Shown: positions 41,963 to 51,744, counted from the stretch's first letter. The stretch is DNA of 64,000 nucleotides from an uncultured Collinsella sp. (GCA_937925715.1 CALAMG010000038.1:1-64000); one strand, 5' to 3'. Notes: a model not told the origin generated them from the letters alone. A program made the numbers and translations.

Positions 41963-42985
41963 CTACACCGTGAGGAACATCATCACGATGATCATGACAA
42001 AGCCGATAAGGTCGGTCGGCAAAAACACCGTCCCCAGCATAACGGCGCTGGTGATGGTCGCCGAAACCGGCTCCACAGTTCCGATGAGGCTCGCGCGCAC
42101 CGAGCCGATGTCCTTAACGCCCTGCATATAAAGCATGTAAGCAAAAAACGAGCCGATAACCACGAACACCGCGAGCGCCTCGATGCCGGCAGCGTCGAGC
42201 GCCGGCATATGCGCCCAGGGCTGCACGAAGATGCACGAGACCACGCCCGCCGTGAGCATTGCCGAGCCCGTGACGATGGGGCTGCCGTATTCGGGCAGGA
42301 TCTTGGCGGGAATCACCGCCATACACGCGGCGCTGACCGCACACATAAGACCTGCTGCCAGGCCAAGCGGCGAGATATTCAGGCTGGTGGGGTCGCCGCC
42401 GGTGGCGATTAAAAAGGTTCCACCCAGAGCCAGGCCAATGCCGATGACTTCGCGAGTACGCGGCATACGGCAATCGGTCACGCAGGCGTAGCCCATGATG
42501 ATAACGAGCTGCAGGCACTGGAGCACCGTCGCGGTTCCGGCGTTCGTCAGGCGCACGGCCGAAAGATAGCAAAACTGGTTGAACAGCAGGCCAAAAGCGG
42601 TAAAGAGCAGCAGCTGCTTGCGATCAGCGGGCGTCGTCCAAAGCTTGACCAGGCGTGCGCGGTCGCGCGTGACAACCACAGCCATAAAGAGCAGGCCGGC
42701 GAGAATCTGCCGTATGCTCATAAGCCACAGCGTATCGACATGGTAGGTATCGAACAGGAAGCTCGCGCTGGTGCCCGAGAAGCCCCAAAACGAACCGCCC
42801 ACCAGCGTAGCCAAGACGCCCAATGCCATCTTGCGCGACGACGCATCGTTGAGGCGATCGCGCCATGCACGGCGGGTGCTGCGACTGAGCTCGTCGGTGC
42901 CCTCGGGCACATCAATGTTCGATATATCGGTCATCGGCACCGAAGCCTCTGCGCCTTCGACCTGCTCGACGCACTCTTTGCTCAT
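41963..42985 (-). CDS. EamA/DMT family transporter
   Basis: The 340-residue protein has ten predicted membrane helices in two EamA repeats (first starting near KMALGVLATLVGGSFWGFSG, second near GLAAGLMCAVSAACMAVIPA). A 45-residue polar N-terminus precedes them. Such proteins export amino acids or other metabolites, and the substrate cannot be read from sequence. The ATG follows GGGGGAGTGG. Confidence 0.87.
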   Translation of the reverse strand: MSKECVEQVEGAEASVPMTDISNIDVPEGTDELSRSTRRAWRDRLNDASSRKMALGVLATLVGGSFWGFSGTSASFLFDTYHVDTLWLMSIRQILAGLLFMAVVVTRDRARLVKLWTTPADRKQLLLFTAFGLLFNQFCYLSAVRLTNAGTATVLQCLQLVIIMGYACVTDCRMPRTREVIGIGLALGGTFLIATGGDPTSLNISPLGLAAGLMCAVSAACMAVIPAKILPEYGSPIVTGSAMLTAGVVSCIFVQPWAHMPALDAAGIEALAVFVVIGSFFAYMLYMQGVKDIGSVRASLIGTVEPVSATITSAVMLGTVFLPTDLIGFVMIIVMMFLTV

Positions 42986-43274
42986 TCCACTCCCCCGAAA
43001 CAGCCTGGAAACAATTCGGCTTACCTTACCACGGCGAAGGCATCAGCTAGAGGCTTGTCCGCTTATCGGTAGGACAATTCCGCAGGCGTCTTTCCATAGC
43101 TCGATACCGCAATGGCCTTGCATTATGCGACAGCCAAATCGCGGCAGCAGGCTCTTTTGAAATGGATATAACAAAGCCCCCGAATTCCACAATGTAAGCG
43201 ATTTTTAAAAATGTTCTTGCCACCGAGTTCAGGCTCCGTTATATTATCCCTTGCGCGCTTGCGCACCCTTGATC

Positions 43275-43349
43275 GGGCGTTTAGCTCAGGGGGAGAGCGC
43301 TTCCCTGACACGGAAGAGGTCAGAAGTTCAAATCTTCTAACGCCCACCA
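43275..43349 (+). tRNA. tRNA-Val (GAC)
   Basis: This is a 75-nt gene with CCA encoded. The acceptor GGGCGTT pairs with AACGCCC. The anticodon arm CTTCC-CTGACAC-GGAAG gives GAC, and the T arm is AGAAG-TTCAAAT-CTTCT. It lacks the duplicated cassette found after the other three tRNA genes in this window. It borders an accessory region. Confidence 0.97.
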
Positions 43350-43357
43350 AATGTTCG

Positions 43358-43389
43358 CAGCCTAGAGACTATGTCTCTGGGCTGTTTTG
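43358..43389 (+). terminator. terminator of tRNA-Val
   Basis: AGCCTAGAGAC pairs with GTCTCTGGGCT, followed by TTTTGTTTT. Confidence 0.9.
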
Positions 43390-43590
43390 TTTTATGTCGC
43401 CAAATCCGCTGGCAGCTCCAACCGCCCAAGCAACCACCCTGCCCATGCACAAAACCGCGTCAATAGCCACCGAGGCCGAGACCAACGCGTCTCGAACCCA
43501 TCCGAGCCGCAACTTCTCGACAAAACGCCGCGATGTCTGCGCCCTGCGGTATCCTTGAGCCACTTGCACCTGCAGCACCAAGGAGCCGCC

Positions 43591-44277
43591 ATGCGCACCG
43601 AGCTCGATGTCCCCTTTTCGCACAAAGAAGAAGCCAAGGCGCTGGGCGCCAAATGGGACCGGACCAAGAAGATCTGGTATGTACCCAGCGGCGTCAACCC
43701 CGAGCCCTTTGCCGAGTGGCTGCCCGGTGTTGACCGATCCGACCCCTCAGCGCCGTATATATATCTAGTACTGGGCAAGCGCGAGTGCTGGAAGTGTCAC
43801 AAAGAGACCTCGGTCGCGGCCTTCGGCATTCCCTATCGAACCGATAACGACGAGAGCATCGCCATCGCGCACGCGCCCAACGAAGCCAGGTACATTGCCA
43901 TCGACACGGCCAACGCCAACGCACTCGCCATCGTGCCCGCTCTTGGCTGCGTGCCGGGCGAGATCCGCGACTACCTTCATAAGCGCTGCGGCTACAAGCC
44001 CGTAGGCGCGCGAGCCTCCAAAGCCCCGTCGCTCGGCAACACGTGCACCAGTTGCGACGCGCTGCAAGGCAGCCGCTATCTGTTCGAGGAGCCCTCGTCC
44101 CCATTTGCCCTCACTGCCATCAACAAGCTGCCGGCACTGGAGTTTGTGCGCGTCGAAGTTGCCGGCGTATTTGGCGTCCCGGCCACGCGTACCGACTTTG
44201 ACCAGGCGCTCTTTACCTGGGCACGCGACCATCACGCCGAGTTCCACAGGCAACTCGGCGAGGGGGTTTATTTGTAG
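43591..44277 (+). CDS. DUF5710 domain-containing protein
   Basis: The 228-residue protein opens with RTELDVPFSHKEEAKALGAKWDRTKKIWYVP, cut here only as a motif description: the DUF5710 pattern of a VPF start, AK-LGA, WD and K-WYVP (about 5-33). Downstream are Cys pairs suited to zinc (CWKCH, then CTSC). DUF5710 domains occur in proteins that act on nucleic acids or as primase-associated parts, but no activity is evident here. The ATG at 43591 follows AGGAGCC; the longer frame upstream is not supported. Confidence 0.75.
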   Translation: MRTELDVPFSHKEEAKALGAKWDRTKKIWYVPSGVNPEPFAEWLPGVDRSDPSAPYIYLVLGKRECWKCHKETSVAAFGIPYRTDNDESIAIAHAPNEARYIAIDTANANALAIVPALGCVPGEIRDYLHKRCGYKPVGARASKAPSLGNTCTSCDALQGSRYLFEEPSSPFALTAINKLPALEFVRVEVAGVFGVPATRTDFDQALFTWARDHHAEFHRQLGEGVYL

Positions 44278-44314
44278 AGGCAAAAGACACTCACAGCCAA
44301 CTCCTCCGCATCAC

Positions 44315-44599
44315 CTATCCCTCGTCGCCGGCGTCGTACACGATATCGAGGCCACAAACAGGGCATTTCTCCGGATACACCGGCATATGAACGCCTGTCC
44401 GTTTTCTCACTTCGTCGCTGAGTCTGTCGCGCGCATCGATAAACCGAATGTCGAGACACGGTATTTGCGAGCCGCAGCAAGGGCAGGTGACGACAAACGA
44501 CGCGCAATCAACCTCTACGCTCGGAAACATATTGTTGTCTATAAGGGCACACGGCAGTTTTCCGTACTTCCCCATCGCAATATCGCCTCGCCAGCTCAT
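44315..44599 (-). CDS. small zinc-ribbon protein, 94 aa
   Basis: This is a cysteine-rich protein with two CPxC-type knuckles: TCPCCGSQIPC in the middle and KCPVCGLDIVY near the end. They probably bind one or two zinc ions. I do not recognise the family. The start at 44599 (MSWRGD) follows AGAGGGGAG. It converges on the DUF5710 gene and is downstream of the HNH gene on the same strand. Confidence 0.65.
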   Translation of the reverse strand: MSWRGDIAMGKYGKLPCALIDNNMFPSVEVDCASFVVTCPCCGSQIPCLDIRFIDARDRLSDEVRKRTGVHMPVYPEKCPVCGLDIVYDAGDEG

Positions 44600-44721
44600 A
44601 TACGCTCCCCTCTCGCTATACAAATCAGGAAGAGCATGCACCGGCGGGCGTGCGCGAGATCGCATCGCCACGCGATCCGATCAAACAACACGATCGTCAA
44701 AGAATGCCAAAGCCAAATACG

Positions 44722-45804
44722 CTAATACGGCAGAAGCCCCGCCTTTTCACGCTTCTTTTCCGAGCGATCGAACTCAATGCGATGGGCCTCAAGAAACACC
44801 GTATCGGGTCGCCACTGACGCTCATCCGGCTGCCTTAGCGTCGCACCCGCAAAGGAAGCGTAGTCGGTCTTATCCAGCAGGTACGATCCGCACAGCCGAT
44901 ATTCGCCGCAAACAGGCTCAAACGAAATCAGGTGAGCATCAAATAGGGAATGAAGATCGCGCCGAAGCAGAATACCGTTGCTGGCAACCTGCGATTTGGG
45001 TCCCGAGTAATTCTCGATATGTGCAGCCTCCAGAGCTTCACTGACGCCGCAGTCCGACACCGCGCAACGGCCATCATAGGCGGCAACGAGCTGTTTGCGG
45101 AACCATTGCTGCCCCAATCGCTCGCGCCTTAACGCATAGCGGACCTTTTCGTCGTCGGTCGCACCCTGTCCGGCAAACTCAATATCGACGGGTATGTGCT
45201 TCAGATAACTCATGTCGGGCGCAAAACGAGGGTCCGGTCCGCCTTTATGAACAGGACCGTGCAGAACAAACCATCCATTTTCGGGCTCGAACCGCTCAAC
45301 AAACGCAAGGCCGAGCACCTTATAGCCCACCTCGGTTGCAAATATGACTCCGACTGGGACGCCACATTCCATGCAGTTGAGCATTTTACGGTTGTAATTC
45401 TGGTCTCGAGAACCAACGGCTCCTGGCGCTTGGACCGAATACTTAATGACCCACGTACCGTCATCCAAATAGAGCGGAGGCACATCGGTGTAGAAGCTCT
45501 TTTTAGAGTTATGGACCGAAAGCGCAAAGATCTTATTGGGATCTTGCTTCACCCGATCCTGGCCCGGCCAGAAGATCCCTGAATCCCGCGTTACGGGAAA
45601 GAAGTCCGAGCCAATTCTCAAACGGTACTGATACTGAGGACTATCTTCCTTGGTGTGGTGCGGAAGGCTGGTCCAAACGCCGCCGCGCTGTTCCTCACCC
45701 AGAAACCACTCCCATGCCTCAACGTATTCGGAAGGCACGAGACTGCAGGCGCGGTCATAGCTTGGTCCATCCATCAACGGAACAGCAAGGTCAATGTCGT
45801 TCAT
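44722..45804 (-). CDS. HNH endonuclease domain protein
   Basis: The 360-residue protein ends in an HNH nuclease domain: QLVAAYDGRCAVSDCGVSEALEAAHIENY and LLRRDLHSLFDAHLI supply the H, N and H positions (Cys pairs for zinc also present; only key parts named). The N-terminal two-thirds is unassigned, with many aromatic residues (WFVLHGPVHKGG), and may recognise DNA. This layout resembles McrA-like type IV restriction nucleases, so a defence role is possible. The ATG at 45804 has GTAGGTG before it. Confidence 0.7.
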   Translation of the reverse strand: MNDIDLAVPLMDGPSYDRACSLVPSEYVEAWEWFLGEEQRGGVWTSLPHHTKEDSPQYQYRLRIGSDFFPVTRDSGIFWPGQDRVKQDPNKIFALSVHNSKKSFYTDVPPLYLDDGTWVIKYSVQAPGAVGSRDQNYNRKMLNCMECGVPVGVIFATEVGYKVLGLAFVERFEPENGWFVLHGPVHKGGPDPRFAPDMSYLKHIPVDIEFAGQGATDDEKVRYALRRERLGQQWFRKQLVAAYDGRCAVSDCGVSEALEAAHIENYSGPKSQVASNGILLRRDLHSLFDAHLISFEPVCGEYRLCGSYLLDKTDYASFAGATLRQPDERQWRPDTVFLEAHRIEFDRSEKKREKAGLLPY

Positions 45805-46019
45805 CGCCAGCACCTACAACCATACGAACGCGAGTCATGCCCCTCAATAATATGGCCGAGAGTCAATTATTACGAGATCTCATTCCGCGATCGGCACATC
45901 GTTGATGCTCTCGGTTTGCCGCTGGCGCGCTTGTACCCCGCTACCCCACTTCCCTGTATACTGATGTAGCACGTGTTTCATCCGGGCTTGTTGGGCCGGG
46001 TCGTTCATGGGAGGTTCTT

Positions 46020-46511
46020 GTGGCTGTTTCGAATCCGCCTAAGGGAAGCGTTTCTTCTTCGTCCATCAAGCCGGTTACGCGCAAGGCCGTGCGTTGCCAG
46101 CGCGAGGTCGCTTGGCTTGTCACGCAGGCAGCAGGCAGGCTCGTGGCGACCACTCAGGACGTCAACGCGCCTACGCCGAGCTTTGTGCTGGCAGCGGCGC
46201 TGGATCAAGTACGCCAGCTGGAACTCGTCGCACAAGAAGACGGCAGCCATCTTGGCTACCAGGACGCTATGGCGCCCGACCTGTTGACCTTTTGTCGCAT
46301 GACCAAATTGCCCGCCGCGCCCAATACGCTTTCGGACGCAGGCTACATGTTTACGCTCTCGGGCGCGGACCTTATCCGCGACATCTATGCATACTGCAGC
46401 GAGCTCGCCGAGCGCCACGTCTTTGACGCGGCAGAAGTCAAACCGGGAAATGTCATCAAGCTGGTTCTTAGGCTGTTCTTGATGGACGGGTTCGGGGCCA
46501 TGCCGGCGTAA
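46020..46511 (+). CDS. hypothetical protein, 163 aa
   Basis: This mostly helical soluble protein has a Ser/Thr-rich basic N-terminus. No family is recognised. The GTG at 46020 follows GGGAGG, and a possible -10 (TATACT) is seen near 45957. It is divergent from the HNH gene. The central part, ALDQVRQLELVAQEDGSHLG, and a later GADLIRDIYAYCSELAERH are well-formed helices. Confidence 0.6.
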   Translation: MAVSNPPKGSVSSSSIKPVTRKAVRCQREVAWLVTQAAGRLVATTQDVNAPTPSFVLAAALDQVRQLELVAQEDGSHLGYQDAMAPDLLTFCRMTKLPAAPNTLSDAGYMFTLSGADLIRDIYAYCSELAERHVFDAAEVKPGNVIKLVLRLFLMDGFGAMPA

Positions 46512-46611
46512 GCCGAGTCTTTAGCATCACCGTCGACTGAGCAACAACCGCTTTACCTTAGTGGACGCCAATTGAGGGTCGATTATTGGGTCGCCTCGTC
46601 CACTAACGCAT

Positions 46612-48078
46612 TTATTCCACGCGCTCTGACAGTCGATACTTGCGGTTGCGGCTCGTCGCCGGCGCCGTGGGCTCAAGCTCGCCTTGAGCAATGAGCGCGT
46701 TGACGCGCGACCTAACCTGGGAAATTGTAAGCCCCGTGCGTTCTGCCAGCTCACGCGTCCCCAGCTCGCCGTAGTGTTTGAGTGCCGCCACAATTAAGCC
46801 CCCGCCATGATCGACCGGCTCGATCTTTGAACGGTAAAGTACGACCTTGAACCGATCGAACCCCGGGCAGAACAGGGGCTCGGCCAGACCATGCGCGCGC
46901 ATGGCATCGATCATCATCGGGATGCCCGAGCCATTGCCCTCAGCCGGCGAACCTGCGCCATCCGGCAGCGGGACAATCGACATGAGTTTCACGAGCGTCG
47001 CGTTACGGCATCGGGAGCTGCCGTCAAACAAGTTCTCGCGAGTCTTTCCCCCGTAAAGGCCGCCAGGATTTGTCACCTCGACACGATCATCAAAGACGTC
47101 GACGGCAATCGATTGTCCACAGAACCGATCCCCGTATTCTCGATGGATTACGGCGTTGGCGATTGCCTCGCGCAGAACCTCCTCGGGAATCTCAAGCGAG
47201 TCGACACGCGAGACGCCTTGGACGGTCGAGGTTCGCCGCAAATTCTTGGCGACGGCTGCGACGGCATCCGAGATCATCTCGCCCAACGTTCCCTCACAGA
47301 TTGTGCGGTCCATGAACCTCAGCGACCCCGCCATGCCCTTCTGAGTTCCCGCATGGACAGCCACGTCAATGAAGAGCTTGGGATAGAACTGCTGAGGGTA
47401 GGTGCCCACAACTAGGAGTCCAGCCTTGGTGACATTGCCCTGGGAATCAAGGATATTTAGGCGCTCCAGCTTCGTTTGTTTGTCCGGCGCGCCGCGCATT
47501 GCCCGGGGCGTCAACGAGAAAGCCCGATCTATCGTACGGTCGACCAGCGTCTCGTCGAGATTGTCCGCGCCCGCACCCGCCACCGCGTCGCGATCGCTCG
47601 GAGTCGCTCGACCGTATGACGCCAATGCGAGCACCTCGGTCGATGAAAGCGGCACATCTTTGTCATCGATGCGCTTGTAGCTGCCGCCCTGGGCGCCCCG
47701 CTCTATGACATAACAAGGCTTGCTCGACGGGTCGAGCTCCTCAATCGTGATGACCAGAACCACGGTGCCCTGGAGCTCCACGCGCTCAATGGTGTATTTG
47801 GGCGGATTGGCCAGCTTTCCGCGACCGCCGGCATCGCCCATGCCCGCCACGAATTGGTTGAGCACTTTCTCGGTCTCGAAGTTCTCAACCGGGACAAAAC
47901 CTGCGCGCTCACTCACTCCGAGCACGATGGTTCCGCCGGCAGTGTTCGCGAATGCGCTCACCGTTTCCCACACGTCGCGGGAAAGCGTCGTGGCGCTCTC
48001 CTTCGCTTCGACGTTAAGATCATCCGAGCCCATACGCCTTAAAGACTCAAGCAGACCGGTCAGCTCGTTTTCGTTCAT
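46612..48078 (-). CDS. AlbA_2/Schlafen-type ATP-binding regulator with C-terminal winged helix
   Basis: The 488-residue protein begins with an AlbA_2 (Schlafen) domain, ANTAGGTIVLGVSE near residue 45. It contains a GHKL-type ATP-binding part (AIANAVIHREYGDR) and ends in a winged-helix domain (RELAERTGLTISQVRSRVNAL). Such proteins are usually transcription regulators or defence-associated. The ATG at 48078 follows AAAGGA. The promoter region contains clusters of TATCTCTC sequence on both strands, which could be its own operator. Confidence 0.8.
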   Translation of the reverse strand: MNENELTGLLESLRRMGSDDLNVEAKESATTLSRDVWETVSAFANTAGGTIVLGVSERAGFVPVENFETEKVLNQFVAGMGDAGGRGKLANPPKYTIERVELQGTVVLVITIEELDPSSKPCYVIERGAQGGSYKRIDDKDVPLSSTEVLALASYGRATPSDRDAVAGAGADNLDETLVDRTIDRAFSLTPRAMRGAPDKQTKLERLNILDSQGNVTKAGLLVVGTYPQQFYPKLFIDVAVHAGTQKGMAGSLRFMDRTICEGTLGEMISDAVAAVAKNLRRTSTVQGVSRVDSLEIPEEVLREAIANAVIHREYGDRFCGQSIAVDVFDDRVEVTNPGGLYGGKTRENLFDGSSRCRNATLVKLMSIVPLPDGAGSPAEGNGSGIPMMIDAMRAHGLAEPLFCPGFDRFKVVLYRSKIEPVDHGGGLIVAALKHYGELGTRELAERTGLTISQVRSRVNALIAQGELEPTAPATSRNRKYRLSERVE

Positions 48079-48120
48079 CTGCACGTCCTTTCGCTCGGTC
48101 CTGCGGAGAATGCCGCGGAT

Positions 48121-48380
48121 AGATTTCCCTCGTCTCTCAGTTATCTCTCGTAATTATCTCTCATTTATCTCTCTATCTCTCGGCTTAGAGATAAGAGATA
48201 GATAGAGATGGAATGTCTACCATTTGCTTCATCTATACATATTTTTGCTGGTAGAACAATCGGTATTGAGACAATACCATGATTGCCTGTCTCTTTGCTG
48301 CTCAGTTATCTCTCATATTTTTCTCTCATCTTCCTGTCATCTCTCATATTAGAGACGAATGAGAGACGAGAGATACGCAA
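48121..48380. promoter_or_regulatory. TATCTCTC-rich promoter region
   Basis: Forward TATCTCTC or near copies occur around 48131-48180, followed by inverted AGAGATA copies (48187-48210). A second cluster with the same layout lies at 48303-48375. The region is AT-rich between clusters. It is the upstream region of the AlbA_2 gene. No gene is seen in 48085-48699. Confidence 0.45.
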
Positions 48381-48385
48381 GTGAT

Positions 48386-48560
48386 GGACGAGCGAGGATT
48401 TTCGGACGGTCGGATATCGAGAGTGGATATTTGGACGGTTTTTGGGGCTTTTGCGGCAAATTCCGTCCAAATATCCACTCTCGTTCGATAGGTATCCGGA
48501 AATCCTCGCTCGTCCGTCCGAATATCCACTCTCGTTTGGCGAGTGTCCAATTTTCCACGC
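48386..48560. repeat. long imperfect inverted repeat of the GTGGATATTTGG/ATCCACTCTCG type
   Basis: The 53-base arms 48386-48438 and 48463-48515 start with GGACGAGCGAGGATTT and end with GAGAGTGGATATTTGGACGG (as read on each arm). They match at about 40 of 53 positions, with a 24-base loop. Two further copies of the TCCACTCTCGT/TCCACGCTCGT motif follow to 48560. Related arrays occur at 53388-53512 and 54788-54908. Confidence 0.7.
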
Positions 48561-48699
48561 TCGTGCGGCGGGCACGCGGGACCTATGCCCAATCCGGCTG
48601 CATCGTCTCCAGTTCGCCGCAGGGTCGCGGCCCCATATGGGTATACTCTCGAGGATTCGACTCGATTCGCCCCCGCTGGGGCGTCAAAGGAGACTGCAT

Positions 48700-51600
48700 A
48701 TGCCCACCACCTCAACCGACCCGCGCGCCGCGGCCGCTACACTGCTGGTGCCCGGCACTACCTGCCACGGCTTTGCCGTCGGGCGCCGCGAGACCGTGCC
48801 CGAGCTCGACTCGGACGCTTACGTGCTGCGACACACTGCCTCGGGCGCTCGCCTGCTGTACCTGGCATGCGACGACGAAAACAAGGCCTTTGCCATTGGC
48901 TTTAAGACGCCGCCGGCCGATTCCACCGGCGTGTTCCATATTCTTGAGCACTCGGTGCTGTGCGGATCGGCTAAGTTCCCCGTCAAGGAGCCGTTTGTCG
49001 ATCTGATCAAGAGCTCCATGCAGACGTTTCTCAACGCCATGACCTACCCCGACAAGACCATCTACCCCGTTGCCACCACCAACGAGCAGGATCTGTACAA
49101 CCTGATGGACGTGTACCTGGACGCGGTGTTCAACCCGGCCATCTATACCAAGCCCACCATTTTTGAGCAGGAGGGCTGGCACTACGAGCTGGACCTGCCG
49201 GAGAGCGTCGAGGGCGAGGGCGACGGCGGCTCCGCGAGCCTGCGCGAGGGCACGCTGCGCTATAACGGCGTGGTGTTCAACGAGATGAAGGGTGCGCTGT
49301 CCGACCCCATGAGTGTGCTGGACGACGCCGTCAACGCCGCGCTCTACCCCGACACCGCCTATGCACACGAGAGCGGTGGCGACCCGCGCGCGATTCCCGC
49401 GCTCACCTACGAGCAGTTCCTGGACACGCACGCGCGCCACTACAATCCTTCCAACTCTTATATAACGCTCTACGGCGACCTGGACGTGGACCGCGCCCTG
49501 GCCTTTTTGGACGAGCGCTATCTGTCGCAGCCGAGTGCCGCGAGCCGCCGCATGGACGCTGCCGTCGCCGCCGGCGAGGACCCGTCCACGATGGCGCCCA
49601 ATCCGCTGGGCGTGCAGGCGCCCGTGACCTGCGAGTACAAGCGCGTCGAGATGGCCACCACACCCGAGAATGCCCTGGTGGGCCTGGGCCTGGTGCTGGG
49701 CAACGCGCTCGACCGCAAACGCACGATCGCGGCAGATATCCTGTTTGAAGCACTGCTGGGCTCCAACGAAGCGCCGGTTAAGAAGGCCATTCTGTCCGCC
49801 GGCCTGGGCGGCAACGTGGTGAGCTACACGGCGGCCGAGAGCCTGCAGCCCTACGAGCTCATCATGCTGCAAAACGCGCAGCCCGGCGTGGCGCGCGAGC
49901 TGCGCCGCGTGTTCCAGGACGCCTGCCGCGACTTATGCGAACATGGCGTTCCGCGCGAGCGCCTGGAAGCCATCATCAGCAGCAACGAATACGACCTGCG
50001 CCAGCGCGACTACGGTATCGCCGACGGCGTGGCCATTGCGTGTGACGCGCTGAGCACGTGGCTCTACGATGACGACGCCGCGACGCTGACGCTCAAGTAC
50101 GGCCCGGTGTACGAGGAGCTGCGTAGCGAGCTGGACGGCAGCTATTTTGAGGATCTGCTGCGCGAGCTGGTGCTGCAGAACGATCACATGGCACTGGTCG
50201 AGCTGGTGCCGGCGGACGCCGCCGAGGGTTCGGAGGGTGCCGAAGCCGCCGAGCTGGCAGCCAAGCGCGATGCCATGACCGATGCCGAGCTGGCCGACGT
50301 GGTCGAGCGCACGGCCGCGCTGCGTGCCGCGCAGGAGGCAGAAGACACACCCGAGGCCAAGGCCACGCTGCCGCGCCTGCGCGTGTCCGACATTGGCGAG
50401 GCGCGCCCCGAGCCGCCGCTGGTCGTAGACACGACCACGCCCATCCCCTGCCTGCGCCACGACATCCCCACCAACCGTCTGGCCTACGCCATGCAGTATT
50501 TCGACCTGAGCTGCGTCGCGTTTGAGGACCTGCCCTATGTGACACTGCTCTGCCGCCTGCTTAAGCAGCTGCCCACGCGCGAGCACTCGGCCGAGGAACT
50601 CGACAACTTGCTCGCTGGCAAGCTCGGCTTTTTGAGCTTTACGACCGAAGTCATGACGCAGCCCGACGTGGACGGCGTGCGCCCCTACCTGCTGGTGAGC
50701 GCCGGCGCCCTGTCCGAGAAGATCGATGCACTGGCGAGTCTGCCGCGCGAGGTATGGTCGAGCACGCTTTTGGCAGACGCCGACGCCGACCGCATGCGCG
50801 ACGTGCTCACGCAGATTCGCATTGGGCTTGAGCAGGGCTTTATCAACAACGGCCACTCGGCGGCGCTCGGTCGCGCGATGAGCTACAGCTCGCCTTCGGC
50901 CGTGGTGCGCGAGCAGCTTTCGGGCGTTGATTTCTATCTGTTCCTGCGCGATCTGCTCGACCACTTTGACGAGCGCCTGGACGGCCTGCGCGCCAAGCTT
51001 ACCGAGCTGGCAGGCCGCATCTTTGTGGCCGACGGCTGCATGGCGAGCTTTACCGGCAGCGACGAGGACTTTGACGCGTACTGGGATGCCGCGGGCGACC
51101 TGGGGCTGGGTGCGGGCGATGGTGCCGATGTCGGCCGCGACGCTCTCGTGGTGCCGACGCCGCGCGACCGCCACGAGGCTTTCGTGATCCCCAGCGATAT
51201 CTGCTTTGCCGCACGTGCGTGCGATCCGCGTCGCCTGGGCATTGACGTGACAGGCGCTTGGGCCGTGGCTGCCAACGCGCTCTCTTACGACTACCTGTGG
51301 AACGAGATCCGCGTGAAGGGTGGTGCGTACGGCTGCGGATTCCGCGCAGCCGGCGAGCGTCAGGCGGCGTTCTACACCTACCGCGACCCGGCAATCGACC
51401 CCTCGATTGAGCGCGTGGCGCACGCAGGCGAATGGCTCGGCAGCTTTGAGCCCGACGAGGCCGCCTTTGAGGGCTTTATCGTGAGCTGCGTGAGCGGCAT
51501 GGACGCGCCGGTGAAGCCGTACGCGCTCACCAAGCGCCGCAACACGACCTACCTGGCCGGGCTCGATCCACATGCACGCGAGGAGCGCCGCGCCCAGATG

Positions 51601-51744
51601 CTCGCCGCCACGCCCGGTGAGCTTCGCTCGCTCGGTGCCGACGTGACGCGCATTGCGGCCGAATCGCCCACCTGCGTCTTTGGCGGACGCGACGTCATCG
51701 CCAAGAGCAACGCCGGCTTCAACGTAGTCGACCTGCTGAGCTAA
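48700..51744 (+). CDS. M16C family metalloprotease (presequence protease-like)
   Basis: This 1014-residue protein is a large insulinase-type zinc protease of the PreP/Cym1 kind, which degrades peptides inside a closed chamber. The inverted zinc motif is FHILEH (79-84). The C-terminal half contains NEIRVKGGAYGCGFRAAG, the other chamber signature. The ATG at 48700 follows AAAGGAGA; longer frames run through the upstream repeats and are rejected. It has no signal peptide. It is a single gene ended by the hairpin at 51752. Confidence 0.93.
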   Translation: MPTTSTDPRAAAATLLVPGTTCHGFAVGRRETVPELDSDAYVLRHTASGARLLYLACDDENKAFAIGFKTPPADSTGVFHILEHSVLCGSAKFPVKEPFVDLIKSSMQTFLNAMTYPDKTIYPVATTNEQDLYNLMDVYLDAVFNPAIYTKPTIFEQEGWHYELDLPESVEGEGDGGSASLREGTLRYNGVVFNEMKGALSDPMSVLDDAVNAALYPDTAYAHESGGDPRAIPALTYEQFLDTHARHYNPSNSYITLYGDLDVDRALAFLDERYLSQPSAASRRMDAAVAAGEDPSTMAPNPLGVQAPVTCEYKRVEMATTPENALVGLGLVLGNALDRKRTIAADILFEALLGSNEAPVKKAILSAGLGGNVVSYTAAESLQPYELIMLQNAQPGVARELRRVFQDACRDLCEHGVPRERLEAIISSNEYDLRQRDYGIADGVAIACDALSTWLYDDDAATLTLKYGPVYEELRSELDGSYFEDLLRELVLQNDHMALVELVPADAAEGSEGAEAAELAAKRDAMTDAELADVVERTAALRAAQEAEDTPEAKATLPRLRVSDIGEARPEPPLVVDTTTPIPCLRHDIPTNRLAYAMQYFDLSCVAFEDLPYVTLLCRLLKQLPTREHSAEELDNLLAGKLGFLSFTTEVMTQPDVDGVRPYLLVSAGALSEKIDALASLPREVWSSTLLADADADRMRDVLTQIRIGLEQGFINNGHSAALGRAMSYSSPSAVVREQLSGVDFYLFLRDLLDHFDERLDGLRAKLTELAGRIFVADGCMASFTGSDEDFDAYWDAAGDLGLGAGDGADVGRDALVVPTPRDRHEAFVIPSDICFAARACDPRRLGIDVTGAWAVAANALSYDYLWNEIRVKGGAYGCGFRAAGERQAAFYTYRDPAIDPSIERVAHAGEWLGSFEPDEAAFEGFIVSCVSGMDAPVKPYALTKRRNTTYLAGLDPHAREERRAQMLAATPGELRSLGADVTRIAAESPTCVFGGRDVIAKSNAGFNVVDLLS

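Noticed and set aside
43275..43349. A tRNA-Val cassette like the other three
   Set aside because: Downstream of tRNA-Val there is only a normal terminator; no second 3'-end copy or AAAACGC palindrome was seen.
43387..43590. A longer N-terminus for the DUF5710 protein
   Set aside because: The upstream in-frame part begins inside the tRNA-Val terminator and lacks an RBS; AGGAGCC precedes the ATG at 43591.
48121..48380. A CRISPR array suggested by regular short repeats
   Set aside because: The units are about 8 bp with irregular spacing and mixed orientation; there are no repeats of 23-37 bp with equal spacers and no cas genes.
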